From UBA668 sp041178405 (GTDB lineage Bacteria; Actinomycetota; Acidimicrobiia; Acidimicrobiales; Ilumatobacteraceae): a DNA stretch of 27,456 nt. Under the pieces are notes generated by a model. That model ran no database searches. It was not told the origin of the DNA and saw only the letters and a list, made by a program, of their open reading frames with translations. Positions 1 through 6,697 of the stretch are shown in pieces. The number at the start of each line of letters is the position of its first letter. Within the stretch, counting starts at the first letter, position 1. The position numbers and the translations under genes are program-made. Location: NCBI GenBank assembly GCA_041178405.1, contig JBEGVK010000135.1, positions 1-27,456 of the forward strand, in the 5' to 3' direction.

Positions 1-80
1 GCGGCGTCCCGGTGTCGAAGACCCTCGATGACCTGAAGCGCCTGAAGAACGAGATCATGCCGAAGGTGAACGCCGCCTGA
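1..80 (+). CDS. 3' end of an unidentified protein (possibly luciferase-like oxidoreductase)
   Basis: Only the last 25 codons are present, ending at TGA 78-80. The visible C-terminus contains TLDDLKRLKNEIMPKVNAA. A helix ending in an acidic-x-x-MP or VLP motif followed by a short tail is common at the end of luciferase-like TIM-barrel oxidoreductases, so that family is a guess. Too little is present to exclude other proteins. The coding frame is open to the left edge, so the gene starts outside the window. Positions 81-143 between this stop and the next gene contain no other gene. Confidence 0.4.
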   Translation, partial: GVPVSKTLDDLKRLKNEIMPKVNAA

Positions 81-143
81 TCGCAGCCGCACGCGGCGCG
101 CACCTGCCGGCCCCTGCCCCGCCGCGTATGGGACAGTGGGGAC

Positions 144-614
144 ATGAGTGCTGGGCGCACCGCCACTGCAGCAGTTGCCGTGCTGCTCGTCGTGGTCTAC
201 GCCGTCGGCTCGGGGCGGTGGGTCGGTACCGGTGATACGTGGTACCGCCTGCTGAGCCGTCCGCCGTGGCAGCCGCCTGACGCCGTGTTCGGCATCATCT
301 GGCCGTACAACTTCGCGGCGCTCATCGCCGCGGGCATCGCCGTGTCCGCAAGCGGCGGCATTGCCGCACGGACTGTCTGGATGGCAGGACTGGCGGCGAG
401 CATCGCCGCAGCGCTTGCGTGGGCGCGACTGTTCTATGTCAGCAACAGCCTGTGGCCTGCAGCATTCGCGCTCATCGCCGCAGCAGTCCTGACGGTGCCG
501 ATCGTGGTGGCTGCCTTCGGCGTGCGCACCTGGGCAGGGGCGATCCTCGTCCCGTACAACGTGTGGCTGGCACTGGCTGCCTCCCTGGCAGTCGGCTACG
601 CCCAGCGCAACTGA
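144..614 (+). CDS. TspO/MBR family membrane protein
   Basis: A 156-residue, mostly hydrophobic protein with about five membrane segments, the usual size and shape for TspO (tryptophan-rich sensory protein). The family signature is seen near residues 33-50: WYRLLSRPPWQPPDAVFG followed by IIWPYN. This matches the loop of TspO proteins that precedes TM2 and helps form the porphyrin/heme-binding pocket. Bacterial TspO proteins bind tetrapyrroles and are linked to stress and photo-oxidative regulation; which ligand this one binds cannot be read from sequence. A siroheme synthesis unit lies about 2.9 kb downstream, but nothing shows a direct link. The ATG at 144 follows the sequence GACAGT-GGGGAC, an imperfect version of the leaderless promoter spacing seen elsewhere in this window. 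Confidence 0.85.
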   Translation: MSAGRTATAAVAVLLVVVYAVGSGRWVGTGDTWYRLLSRPPWQPPDAVFGIIWPYNFAALIAAGIAVSASGGIAARTVWMAGLAASIAAALAWARLFYVSNSLWPAAFALIAAAVLTVPIVVAAFGVRTWAGAILVPYNVWLALAASLAVGYAQRN

Positions 615-653
615 ATCCTGCTAGCACGGCTCGCCACGCGAGAGACTGACCTC

Positions 654-1292
654 GTGCTCGCCAACGACGTCGCCTTCGCCGTGCTCGAGGTCATCGGCAC
701 GCTCGCCTTCGCCATCTCCGGCGGTGCCGTCGCCGTACGCAGCGGGATGGACTGGCTCGGTGTCGTCGTGCTCGCCGTGGTCACCGCGGTCGGCGGCGGG
801 ACACTGCGCGACCTGCTGATCGGCGCTGAGCCGGTGTGGTGGATCGACCGCGAGTGGCCGGTGCTCCTCGCGGCTGCCGGCGGACTGGCGATGATCGTCG
901 TCGCCCATCGCACGCCACGAGCCGATGTCGACTCGCAGCGCGCTGCGCTGGTGGCAGACGCCGTCGGTCTCGGGGCATTCACGGTCACCGGCGTGCTGCT
1001 GGCGCTTGAAGCGGGCATCGCACCATGGGCCGCAGTGGTGCTGGGCGTCGTCAGCGGTGCTGGTGGCGGCGTGCTGCGCGACGTCCTCGCACAGCGGCGA
1101 CCACTCATCCTCGTCGGACAGATCTACGCGCTCGCCGCTCTCGCCGGAGCGGCCGCCGTGGCGTTGCTCGACGAGATCAGCGCTCCCGCACAGCTCACCC
1201 GCTGGCTCGGTGTCGCGATCGTGGTCGTCATCCGCATCGTTGCGATCCGCCGCCAGTGGAGCCTCCCCCGCTTCGACGCTGCTGCCCCATGA
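654..1292 (+). CDS. TRIC / UPF0126 family membrane protein (cation-channel-like)
   Basis: A 212-residue membrane protein with two similar halves, each of about three membrane helices, as in the UPF0126 (YicG/YadS) proteins, which are prokaryotic relatives of trimeric intracellular cation channels. The first half has GTLAFAISGG and GGGTLRDLL; the second half repeats the pattern with GAGGGVLRDVL. The GGGxxRD repeats are the hallmark. The likely role is a monovalent cation channel in the cytoplasmic membrane; the physiological role is not established for most bacterial members. The start is GTG 654. The stop TGA (1290-1292) overlaps the ATG of the next gene (1289-1291), so translation of the two is probably coupled. 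Alternative: substrate other than K+. Confidence 0.85.
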   Translation: MLANDVAFAVLEVIGTLAFAISGGAVAVRSGMDWLGVVVLAVVTAVGGGTLRDLLIGAEPVWWIDREWPVLLAAAGGLAMIVVAHRTPRADVDSQRAALVADAVGLGAFTVTGVLLALEAGIAPWAAVVLGVVSGAGGGVLRDVLAQRRPLILVGQIYALAALAGAAAVALLDEISAPAQLTRWLGVAIVVVIRIVAIRRQWSLPRFDAAAP

Positions 1293-2134
1293 CCGCGAAC
1301 GCCCACCTGGCGCAGTTCAACATCTCGCGACTGCGCCATCCCATCGGCCATCCCGCGACGAAGCCGTTCGAGGACCTGATCGACGAGACCAATGCACGCG
1401 CCGAGGCGAGCCCCGGGTTCATATGGCGCCATGGCATCGACTCGCGCGAGACCGACAGCACGGCATACGACGACCCGCTCGTGCTCGTGAACGCCTCGGT
1501 GTGGGAGTCGCCCCAGCACCTGCGCGACTTCGCCTACCGCGCCTTCCACCGCGACGTGTTCCGTCGCCGTGACGAGTGGATGGATGGCTCTGCCGCTGTC
1601 ATGTGGTGGGTGGTGCCCGGCGATACGCCGAGCCTCGAAGAGTGCAAGCAGCGGCTGTGGTTCTTCGAGCAGTTCGGCAGCACCCCGTTCGCCTTCCGCA
1701 ACGGAGAGCGGGTGCCACAGCTCGTGATGCGCCTCCACCGACCCGACGACGTCGCACCCGGCACCGGCCTGTGTACCGTCGCCTGGCTCGACGGCCAGCC
1801 CGTGGGCCGCGGCGAGTGGCGTCGGATCGACGAGGCAGCCGGCCGCCCGGAGACCGCCGAGGTGAAGGAGTTGTGGGTCGAACCCACTGCGCCCGGATCG
1901 CTGCTGGGCGCCGCAGTTCTCGCTGCGCTCGCCGGCCACGCACGCGCTGCAGGCATCACCGAACTGCGCCTCCAGGCAGCCAGTCATCTCGAGGCGGCAG
2001 TCGACCTGTACCGGCAGTTCGGGTTCGAGGCGTGCGCACCGTGGGGCGAGTACGCGGGCGCCGCCCCCAGCCTGACGATGTCCACCGCACTCGGCCCCAT
2101 TCGCCGCTGTCGACTCTCTGCCGACGACGCGTAG
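1289..2134 (+). CDS. DUF3291 domain fused to GNAT N-acetyltransferase
   Basis: A 281-residue two-domain protein. Residues about 5-135 match DUF3291, an antibiotic-biosynthesis-monooxygenase-like ferredoxin fold: LAQFNISRLRHPI, SPGFIWRH, LVNASVWES, and MWWVVPGDTPSLEECKQRL. Residues about 145-265 look like a GNAT acetyltransferase: a beta-strand and loop VAWLDGQPVGRGEW, then AEVKELWVEP, a pyrophosphate-loop region around GSLLGAAVLAAL, and a C-terminal LYRQFGFEA. The loop lacks the clean R/Q-x-x-G-x-G/A of canonical GNATs, so activity is less certain. The ATG at 1289 overlaps the stop of the upstream gene and the open frame upstream of it is antisense noise. Substrate unknown; the fusion suggests the N-terminal domain senses or processes a small molecule that is then acetylated. 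Confidence 0.8.
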   Translation: MTANAHLAQFNISRLRHPIGHPATKPFEDLIDETNARAEASPGFIWRHGIDSRETDSTAYDDPLVLVNASVWESPQHLRDFAYRAFHRDVFRRRDEWMDGSAAVMWWVVPGDTPSLEECKQRLWFFEQFGSTPFAFRNGERVPQLVMRLHRPDDVAPGTGLCTVAWLDGQPVGRGEWRRIDEAAGRPETAEVKELWVEPTAPGSLLGAAVLAALAGHARAAGITELRLQAASHLEAAVDLYRQFGFEACAPWGEYAGAAPSLTMSTALGPIRRCRLSADDA

Positions 2135-2198
2135 CGTCGAGCGGAGGCGTTCACACTCGAAACACTGACGGTGCTGTCCGCGTCCGGCGCTGCATCGG

Positions 2199-2204
2199 TA
2201 CTCT
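2199..2204 (+). promoter_or_regulatory. Candidate -10 box for the DUF2231-cupredoxin pair
   Basis: TACTCT fits the actinobacterial TANNNT -10 consensus. It would place the transcript start about 3 bases before the ATG at 2214, so the mRNA would be nearly leaderless. No convincing -35 is visible. The rest of the 79-bp gap 2135-2213 shows nothing else. Confidence 0.4.
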
Positions 2205-2213
2205 TCACCAGCG

Positions 2214-2645
2214 ATGCTGCGCAGCGTGCTCGCCACCTCACTGTGGGATATGCCGATTCACCCGGCCCTCGTCCACTTCCCTATTGCGTTCCTCTTCACG
2301 GCGTCGGTAGTGATCGTCGCTCGACACGCCACTGGCCGAGTGGCGCTCGAGCGCTACATCGCTCCACTGCTCGTCACGGGAGTCATCACCCTGCCGGTTG
2401 TCATGCTCGCAGGACTGCGCGATGCAGGTTGGCTCGACCTGTTCAGAGACGCCGATGCCGGCCAGCCGCTCATCTGGCATGCGCTCGTCTCGACCGGCGC
2501 TGCGGCGAGCGCCGCCTCGCACGTCGCGGTACGTGTCCGCTTCGAGGGCAAGCCGAACCGAATCGTCGACCTGTCGCTCGCAGCCACGACGGCCTGGCTA
2601 CTCGTGGCCACTGGCCTCCTCGCCGGAGAGATGGTGTACTCATGA
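2214..2645 (+). CDS. DUF2231-type four-helix membrane protein
   Basis: A 143-residue membrane protein with about four hydrophobic segments (residues roughly 20-38, 47-65, 83-101, 120-138). The signature WDMPIHPALVHFPIAFLF near the N-terminus is typical of DUF2231 membrane proteins, in which conserved histidines of the HP-x-L-V-H-F-P motif may bind heme or metal. The function of the family is unknown. ATG 2214 is used here; an internal ATG at 2250, just before IHPALVHFP, is an alternative start. Its stop (TGA 2643-2645) overlaps the ATG of the following cupredoxin gene (2642-2644), so the two are almost certainly one operon and may act together at the membrane, for example in electron transfer or metal handling. 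That joint role is inference. Confidence 0.8.
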   Translation: MLRSVLATSLWDMPIHPALVHFPIAFLFTASVVIVARHATGRVALERYIAPLLVTGVITLPVVMLAGLRDAGWLDLFRDADAGQPLIWHALVSTGAAASAASHVAVRVRFEGKPNRIVDLSLAATTAWLLVATGLLAGEMVYS

Positions 2646-3388
2646 GCCGACATTCACAGTGGACCCGCAGGATGACCGTCGTTGCTGGCGGGGCGTTGCT
2701 GGCCGTTGCCGCCGCAATCGCAGCGCCGGTGTTGGCAGCCACTGTCGACGTCGCCGTCGGCAACTACTACTTCGAGGACGGCACCGTGGGCGACGGCGTG
2801 GTGACGGCCCGACAGGGCGACCAGCTGCGATTCTCGTTCGTCGAGGGTGCCGGCCACACGGTCACGATCTCCGCCCTCGGCATCGACAGTGGACAGCTGC
2901 CGATCGGCGCCACCTACGTCACGCCGGCACTCAACACTCCCGGCACCTATTCGCTGATCTGCACCACGCACCGGCTCCGCAATCACGCCACGACGCTCGT
3001 CGTGGTGGCAGGCGGCGGGAGCACCACGACGAGTCCGCCGCCCACCACGCGGCCGTCGACGACGACCTCGACACCGACCTCGACACCGACCTCGACACCG
3101 ACCCCGACGCAGTCGACCACCGACCCCGGAGCCTCGGCCACCACGGTGACACCGCCGGGCGGCAGTGTCGTGCCCGGCGAAGCCGACAGCGGCGGCGGCC
3201 AGGACGCAGGCGCCGCAGAGGGAGACGACCTCCTGCCCGTCGGCGTCACCGGCGGCGACGGCAAGCCGTGGCTGCGAGCGGTGTGGGTGGCCCTCGGCAC
3301 GCTGCCATTCTTCGCCGTTGCCGCGGCCCTCGCCGAGTGGGCGGCCCGCCGCCGCCCCGACTCCGGCGCCCGTCCCGCCAGCGACTGA
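2642..3388 (+). CDS. Exported, tail-anchored cupredoxin-like protein
   Basis: A 248-residue protein with four parts: a signal peptide (residues 1 to about 33, RR near the N-terminus then a hydrophobic stretch ending VLAA); a cupredoxin domain (about 34-123); a Thr/Ser/Pro/Gly-rich linker (about 125-200) containing three STPT repeats; and a C-terminal membrane helix (about 213-235) followed by basic residues. Candidate type-1 copper ligands are His72 (GHTVTIS), Cys107 and His110 (CTTH). The axial Met of ordinary cupredoxins is missing; His115 sits at the H+5 position used by plastocyanin Met, and Arg113 sits at the H+3 position used by many bacterial homologues. The predicted location is outside the membrane, anchored by the tail. 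It may carry electrons or bind copper together with the coupled DUF2231 protein. Confidence 0.8.
   Translation: MSRHSQWTRRMTVVAGGALLAVAAAIAAPVLAATVDVAVGNYYFEDGTVGDGVVTARQGDQLRFSFVEGAGHTVTISALGIDSGQLPIGATYVTPALNTPGTYSLICTTHRLRNHATTLVVVAGGGSTTTSPPPTTRPSTTTSTPTSTPTSTPTPTQSTTDPGASATTVTPPGGSVVPGEADSGGGQDAGAAEGDDLLPVGVTGGDGKPWLRAVWVALGTLPFFAVAAALAEWAARRRPDSGARPASD
3067..3102. repeat. Three tandem 12-bp repeats inside the cupredoxin linker
   Basis: The unit CTCGACACCGAC occurs three times head to tail and encodes Ser-Thr-Pro-Thr in frame. A partial fourth unit (CCCGAC) follows to 3108. Such in-frame repeats can change length by slippage, which would lengthen or shorten the flexible linker without breaking the frame. 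Confidence 0.9.
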
Positions 3389-3440
3389 CACCGCTCGACC
3401 GGTCCCCGAACCCGTTGGGATCTGTCCGTCATCGCAAATG

Positions 3441-3470
3441 TTGACTTTGTAGATCATATTTTGATGGAAT
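3441..3470 (+). promoter_or_regulatory. Promoter region of the siroheme/sulfite reductase operon
   Basis: The only conspicuously AT-rich stretch in this part of the window (about 3431-3470) lies directly before the operon. A -35-like TTGACT is at 3441-3446. With an 18-base spacer the -10 would be TGGAAT (3465-3470), exactly six bases before the ATG at 3477, giving a leaderless mRNA. A second possible -10 is TATTTT at 3457-3462. Short inverted pieces (ATCA...TGAT around 3453-3465, CAAA...TTTG around 3435-3449) could bind a regulator. The choice between the boxes cannot be made from sequence. Confidence 0.5.
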
Positions 3471-3476
3471 CGCGCC

Positions 3477-4085
3477 ATGCAGTTCCCCGCCAACCTCAAC
3501 GTGGCCGGCCGGCGCTGCCTGGTCGTCGGTGCAGGGCGCATCGCCCTCCGCAAGGCACAGCAACTGGTGGCCTGCGGTGCCGACGTCACCGTGGTCGCCC
3601 CCGAGGCCGCCCCCGGATTCGACGAACTCGGTGTCACCGTCATCCGCCGCCGGTGGCAGACAGCCGACCTCGACGGCATCCGGCTCGTCATCACCGCCAC
3701 CGGCGACCGCGACGTCGACCAGCAGGTGTTCGACGAGGCCGACTCGCGGGGAATCTGGGTGAACTCTGCCGACGATCCCGACCGCTGCACGTTCACCCTG
3801 CCCGCCGTGGTCCGACGAGGCCCCGTCATGGTGACGGTGTCCACCGGCGGCGCGAGTCCGGCGCTCGCCTCATGGCTCAGAGGGCGACTCGACGAACTGC
3901 TCGGCCCCGAGTTCGCTGACGTCGCCCACGCCCTCGCCGAGCTCCGCGCCGGCATCCACGCCGATGGCCGCAGCACGGAGGACACCGACTGGCAGCCCAT
4001 CGTCTCGCAGATCGTCGCCGAGCGCGTGCCGACCCGGTGCCCGGCACTGCTCGGCCAGCGCACCACCGCAGGACTGCCGGCATGA
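3477..4085 (+). CDS. Precorrin-2 dehydrogenase / sirohydrochlorin ferrochelatase-like (siroheme synthase N-terminal type)
   Basis: A 202-residue protein of the Met8p/CysG N-terminal family. The NAD-binding Rossmann start is visible as CLVVGAGRIALRKAQQL (residues about 14-30), then VTVVAPEA; NSADDPDRCTFTLPAVVRRG (about 98-117) and VSTGGASPALASWLR (about 122-136) are the conserved family segments. It oxidises precorrin-2 to sirohydrochlorin; some members also insert iron to give siroheme. No separate CbiX/SirB ferrochelatase is present in the window, so this protein may do both steps or the ferrochelatase is elsewhere. The stop overlaps the ATG of the cobA-type gene (ATGA), so the three-gene siroheme unit is translationally linked. 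Confidence 0.9.
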   Translation: MQFPANLNVAGRRCLVVGAGRIALRKAQQLVACGADVTVVAPEAAPGFDELGVTVIRRRWQTADLDGIRLVITATGDRDVDQQVFDEADSRGIWVNSADDPDRCTFTLPAVVRRGPVMVTVSTGGASPALASWLRGRLDELLGPEFADVAHALAELRAGIHADGRSTEDTDWQPIVSQIVAERVPTRCPALLGQRTTAGLPA

Positions 4086-4849
4086 CCGTGCACCTCGTCG
4101 GCGCCGGTCCCGGCGATCCCGACCTGCTCACCGTCAAGGCAGCGCGGCTGATCGCCGCCGCCGACGTCGTCGTGTACGACCGCCTCGCCGACCCGGCGAT
4201 CCTCGCCCTGGCGCGAGCAGACGCCGAACGGATCGACGTCGGCAAGCGGCCCGGTGCACCGGCCTCGCAAGACCTCATCAACGCGCTCCTCGTCCACCTC
4301 GGCGCCCAGGGACTCGACGTGGTCCGACTGAAGGGCGGCGACCCGTATGTGTTCGGCCGCGGCGGCGAGGAGGCCGACGCGCTCCGTGCCGCCGGCGTCG
4401 ACTGCGACGTGGTGCCTGGCATCTCGTCGGCCATCGCCGTGCCCGCCGCAGCCGGCATCCCCGTCACACACCGCGACGTTGCCGCCGCCTTCACCGTCGT
4501 CACCGGACACCGTCAGCGCAATGCCTCCGCCGAGGTGCACTGGGAGTCGCTCGCCGCAGTGGGCGGCACCATCGTCGTGCTCATGGGCGTCGCCGAGCGG
4601 GCCGACATCGCACGCCGCCTCATCGACGGCGGTCTCGACGCAGGAACACCGGTCGCTGCGATCACGTGGGGCACCCGTGCCGAGCAGTGCGCAGTCCGCA
4701 CCACGCTGGGCGCGCTCGGCAGCACCGACGTCTCCTCGCCCGCAACCATCGTCATCGGGGCCGTGGCAGCACTCGACCTCGACACCCCGCTGCACGGCCA
4801 TCACCACGACCGTTCCGACGACGTCTCCCCCCTGAGCCACACCCCCTGA
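4082..4849 (+). CDS. cobA: Uroporphyrinogen-III C-methyltransferase (SUMT)
   Basis: A 255-residue SAM-dependent methyltransferase converting uroporphyrinogen III to precorrin-2, the step before the preceding gene's reaction. Family motifs: VHLVGAGPGDPDLLTVKAARLI (start of the tetrapyrrole methyltransferase fold; residues about 3-24), VVYDRLADP, DVVRLKGGDPYVFGRGGEEADAL (about 81-103) and VVPGISSAIAVPAAAGIPVTHR (about 114-135). ATG 4082 overlaps the upstream stop. The last residues, from about 237, are an unusual His/Asp-rich tail (HGHHHD) ending in LSHTP, and the stop codon lies inside a 14-bp tandem duplication, so the C-terminus looks recently altered. Cobalamin genes are absent here, so siroheme supply to the neighbouring reductase is the likely purpose. 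Confidence 0.93.
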   Translation: MTVHLVGAGPGDPDLLTVKAARLIAAADVVVYDRLADPAILALARADAERIDVGKRPGAPASQDLINALLVHLGAQGLDVVRLKGGDPYVFGRGGEEADALRAAGVDCDVVPGISSAIAVPAAAGIPVTHRDVAAAFTVVTGHRQRNASAEVHWESLAAVGGTIVVLMGVAERADIARRLIDGGLDAGTPVAAITWGTRAEQCAVRTTLGALGSTDVSSPATIVIGAVAALDLDTPLHGHHHDRSDDVSPLSHTP

Positions 4850-4860
4850 GCCACACCCCC
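4832..4860. repeat. 14-bp tandem duplication across the cobA stop codon
   Basis: CTGAGCCACACCCC is present at 4832-4845 and again at 4846-4859. In the first copy the frame reads Leu-Ser-His-Thr-Pro; in the second copy the same bases are read in another frame and supply the TGA stop at 4847-4849. A single copy would read through past this point. It lies between cobA and the Shine-Dalgarno sequence of the reductase gene. Confidence 0.9.
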
Positions 4861-4876
4861 GATCCAAAGGACCACC

Positions 4877-6682
4877 ATGACCACGACACAGGACCTGCGC
4901 ATTCCCCCGGCGCCGCAGCCGCGCGATCTCGCCGCCGAGCAGCAACGCGACATCGAGCGCTTCGAACAGGCCATCGAACAATTTCTCGCAGGAGAACTGA
5001 GCGACGATGTGTGGCGAGTGATCCGTCTCGCCAACGGCGTCTACGGGCAGCGCCAGGGCGGCACCAACCAGATGGTGAGAGTGAAGCTGCCCGCCGGCAC
5101 CATCACTCCCGATCAACTGCACCTCCTCGGCGATCTCTCCGAGGAGTTCTCGCGGGGCTGGGGCCACATCACCACCCGGCAGAACATCCAGTTCCACTTC
5201 ATCGAACTGCGGCGCCTGCCCGACTTCCTCCGCCGCATCGCCGAGGTCGGCCTCACGTCGCGTGAGGCGTGCGGCGACACCGTCCGCAACATTGCGGCCT
5301 GCCACCTTGCCGGTGCATGCCCGAATGAGCAGCTCGACGTCACGCCGTGGGCCGAGGCCGTGTTCCGGCATTTCGTCCGCCATCCGCTCGGCCAGCGGCT
5401 GCCGCGCAAGTTCAAGGTGAACTTCTCCGGCTGCTCCACCGACTGCGGCCAGGCGATGTTCAACGACGTCGGCGTCATCGCCGTCACCCGCCAGCTCGAC
5501 GACGGCACAACCGAGCAGGGATTCCGTGTCTACATCGCAGGCGGCCTCGGTGCCACGCCGCATCCTGCGCTCGCGCTTGAGGACTTCACCAGGCGCGAGG
5601 ACCTCCTGCCCACCATCGAGGCCGTCCTGCGCGTGTTCGACCAGACCGGCAACCGCGACAACAAGCTGCGTGCCCGGCTGAAGTGGGTGGTCGACCAACT
5701 GGGCATCGACGAGGTTCGGCGGCGCGTGCTGAAGGTCCGCCACACGCTCCCCGCGTCGTCGACCTGGCCCGGCGGCATACCGCCCGAGGTGCTCGCCGCA
5801 GGCGACCAGCCCGCCGGACGCGCCGCCTTCGGCGAGGTCACCCCCATCGGCCACGGCGTGCGCGTCGAACTACGCGCCCGCGACCCGTACGAGCGGTGGG
5901 TGCAGACCAGCGTGATCCGCGGCACCGCCAAGCAGACCGTCTCGGCAATCGCCTACGCCCCGCTTGGCGACATCACCGGACCGCAGTTCCGTGCCCTCGC
6001 CGCCGTGCAACGCGACCTCGGAGCCGACGTGCGACTGTCGAATCGCCAGAACGTCGTGTTCCGCAATCTCACCGACGACCAGTTGCCTGTGCTGTACGGA
6101 CGGCTCGCCGAGATCGGCATGGCAGTGCCCGGCGCAGAGCTCGCCCGCGACGTCGTCTCGTGCCCCGGCGCCGATACGTGCGGCATCGCCATCACGCAGT
6201 CGCGCGGACTCGCCAAGGCCATCGGCGCCGAACTCGAGCAGGCGGGGCTCGCCGAGGTGGGTGGCGTTCGCATCAACATCTCCGGCTGCAGCAACAGCTG
6301 CGGCCAGCACCACGCCTATGACATCGGCCTGTTCGGCGTCGAGCGACGGGCGCACGGCACCGCGTTGCCCGGCTACCAACTGCTGCTCGGCGGGCATGTC
6401 GCCGACGAGCAGATCGTGTTCGGCCAGAAAGCGCTCAAGCTTCCCGCACGCACTGCGCCGCAGGCAGTGGCCGCCGTGGTGGGGCGCTTTGCCGGCGAGC
6501 GGCATGCCGGCGAGTCGTTCACCGCATGGCTGGCGAGGGCCGGCGGAGCCACGGCGGTGGCCGACGGGCTTCGCCACTTCGACAGCGTCCCGACCCCCGA
6601 TGAGGATCCCGGATTCTTCGTCGACTTCGACGAGACCGCACCGTTCATCGCCGAGGTCGGTGCCTCGGAGTGCGCTACCTGA
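4877..6682 (+). CDS. Siroheme-dependent sulfite/nitrite reductase (ferredoxin type)
   Basis: A 601-residue protein made of two homologous halves, as in sulfite/nitrite reductases that reduce sulfite to sulfide or nitrite to ammonia at a siroheme coupled to a 4Fe-4S cluster. N-terminal substrate-site segments are ITTRQNIQFHFIEL (about 98-111) and GDTVRNIAAC (133-142); the C-terminal half has LSNRQNVVFRNL (387-398). Cluster ligands are Cys429 and Cys435 (CPGADTC) and Cys471 and Cys475 (CSNSC). The N-terminal half also has Cys142/Cys148 and Cys186/Cys190 with the same spacings, an oddity discussed in the findings. ATG 4877 has AAAGGA (4866-4871) five bases upstream. No nitrate, sulfate-activation or cysH gene follows, so sulfite versus nitrite remains open; the assimilatory sulfite role is slightly favoured by family resemblance. 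Confidence 0.93.
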   Translation: MTTTQDLRIPPAPQPRDLAAEQQRDIERFEQAIEQFLAGELSDDVWRVIRLANGVYGQRQGGTNQMVRVKLPAGTITPDQLHLLGDLSEEFSRGWGHITTRQNIQFHFIELRRLPDFLRRIAEVGLTSREACGDTVRNIAACHLAGACPNEQLDVTPWAEAVFRHFVRHPLGQRLPRKFKVNFSGCSTDCGQAMFNDVGVIAVTRQLDDGTTEQGFRVYIAGGLGATPHPALALEDFTRREDLLPTIEAVLRVFDQTGNRDNKLRARLKWVVDQLGIDEVRRRVLKVRHTLPASSTWPGGIPPEVLAAGDQPAGRAAFGEVTPIGHGVRVELRARDPYERWVQTSVIRGTAKQTVSAIAYAPLGDITGPQFRALAAVQRDLGADVRLSNRQNVVFRNLTDDQLPVLYGRLAEIGMAVPGAELARDVVSCPGADTCGIAITQSRGLAKAIGAELEQAGLAEVGGVRINISGCSNSCGQHHAYDIGLFGVERRAHGTALPGYQLLLGGHVADEQIVFGQKALKLPARTAPQAVAAVVGRFAGERHAGESFTAWLARAGGATAVADGLRHFDSVPTPDEDPGFFVDFDETAPFIAEVGASECAT

Positions 6683-6697
6683 CAGCCAGTCGGCGCA

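Noticed and set aside
4037..4081. Longer start for cobA (ATG at 4037)
   Set aside because: The extra 15 residues lie inside the preceding gene and have no family match; the overlap ATGA at 4082 is the standard operon junction here.
2654..5854. A minus-strand open frame of 1066 codons
   Set aside because: It lies opposite four well-recognised plus-strand genes; its translation is low-complexity and matches no family. Long antisense frames are expected in GC-rich DNA.
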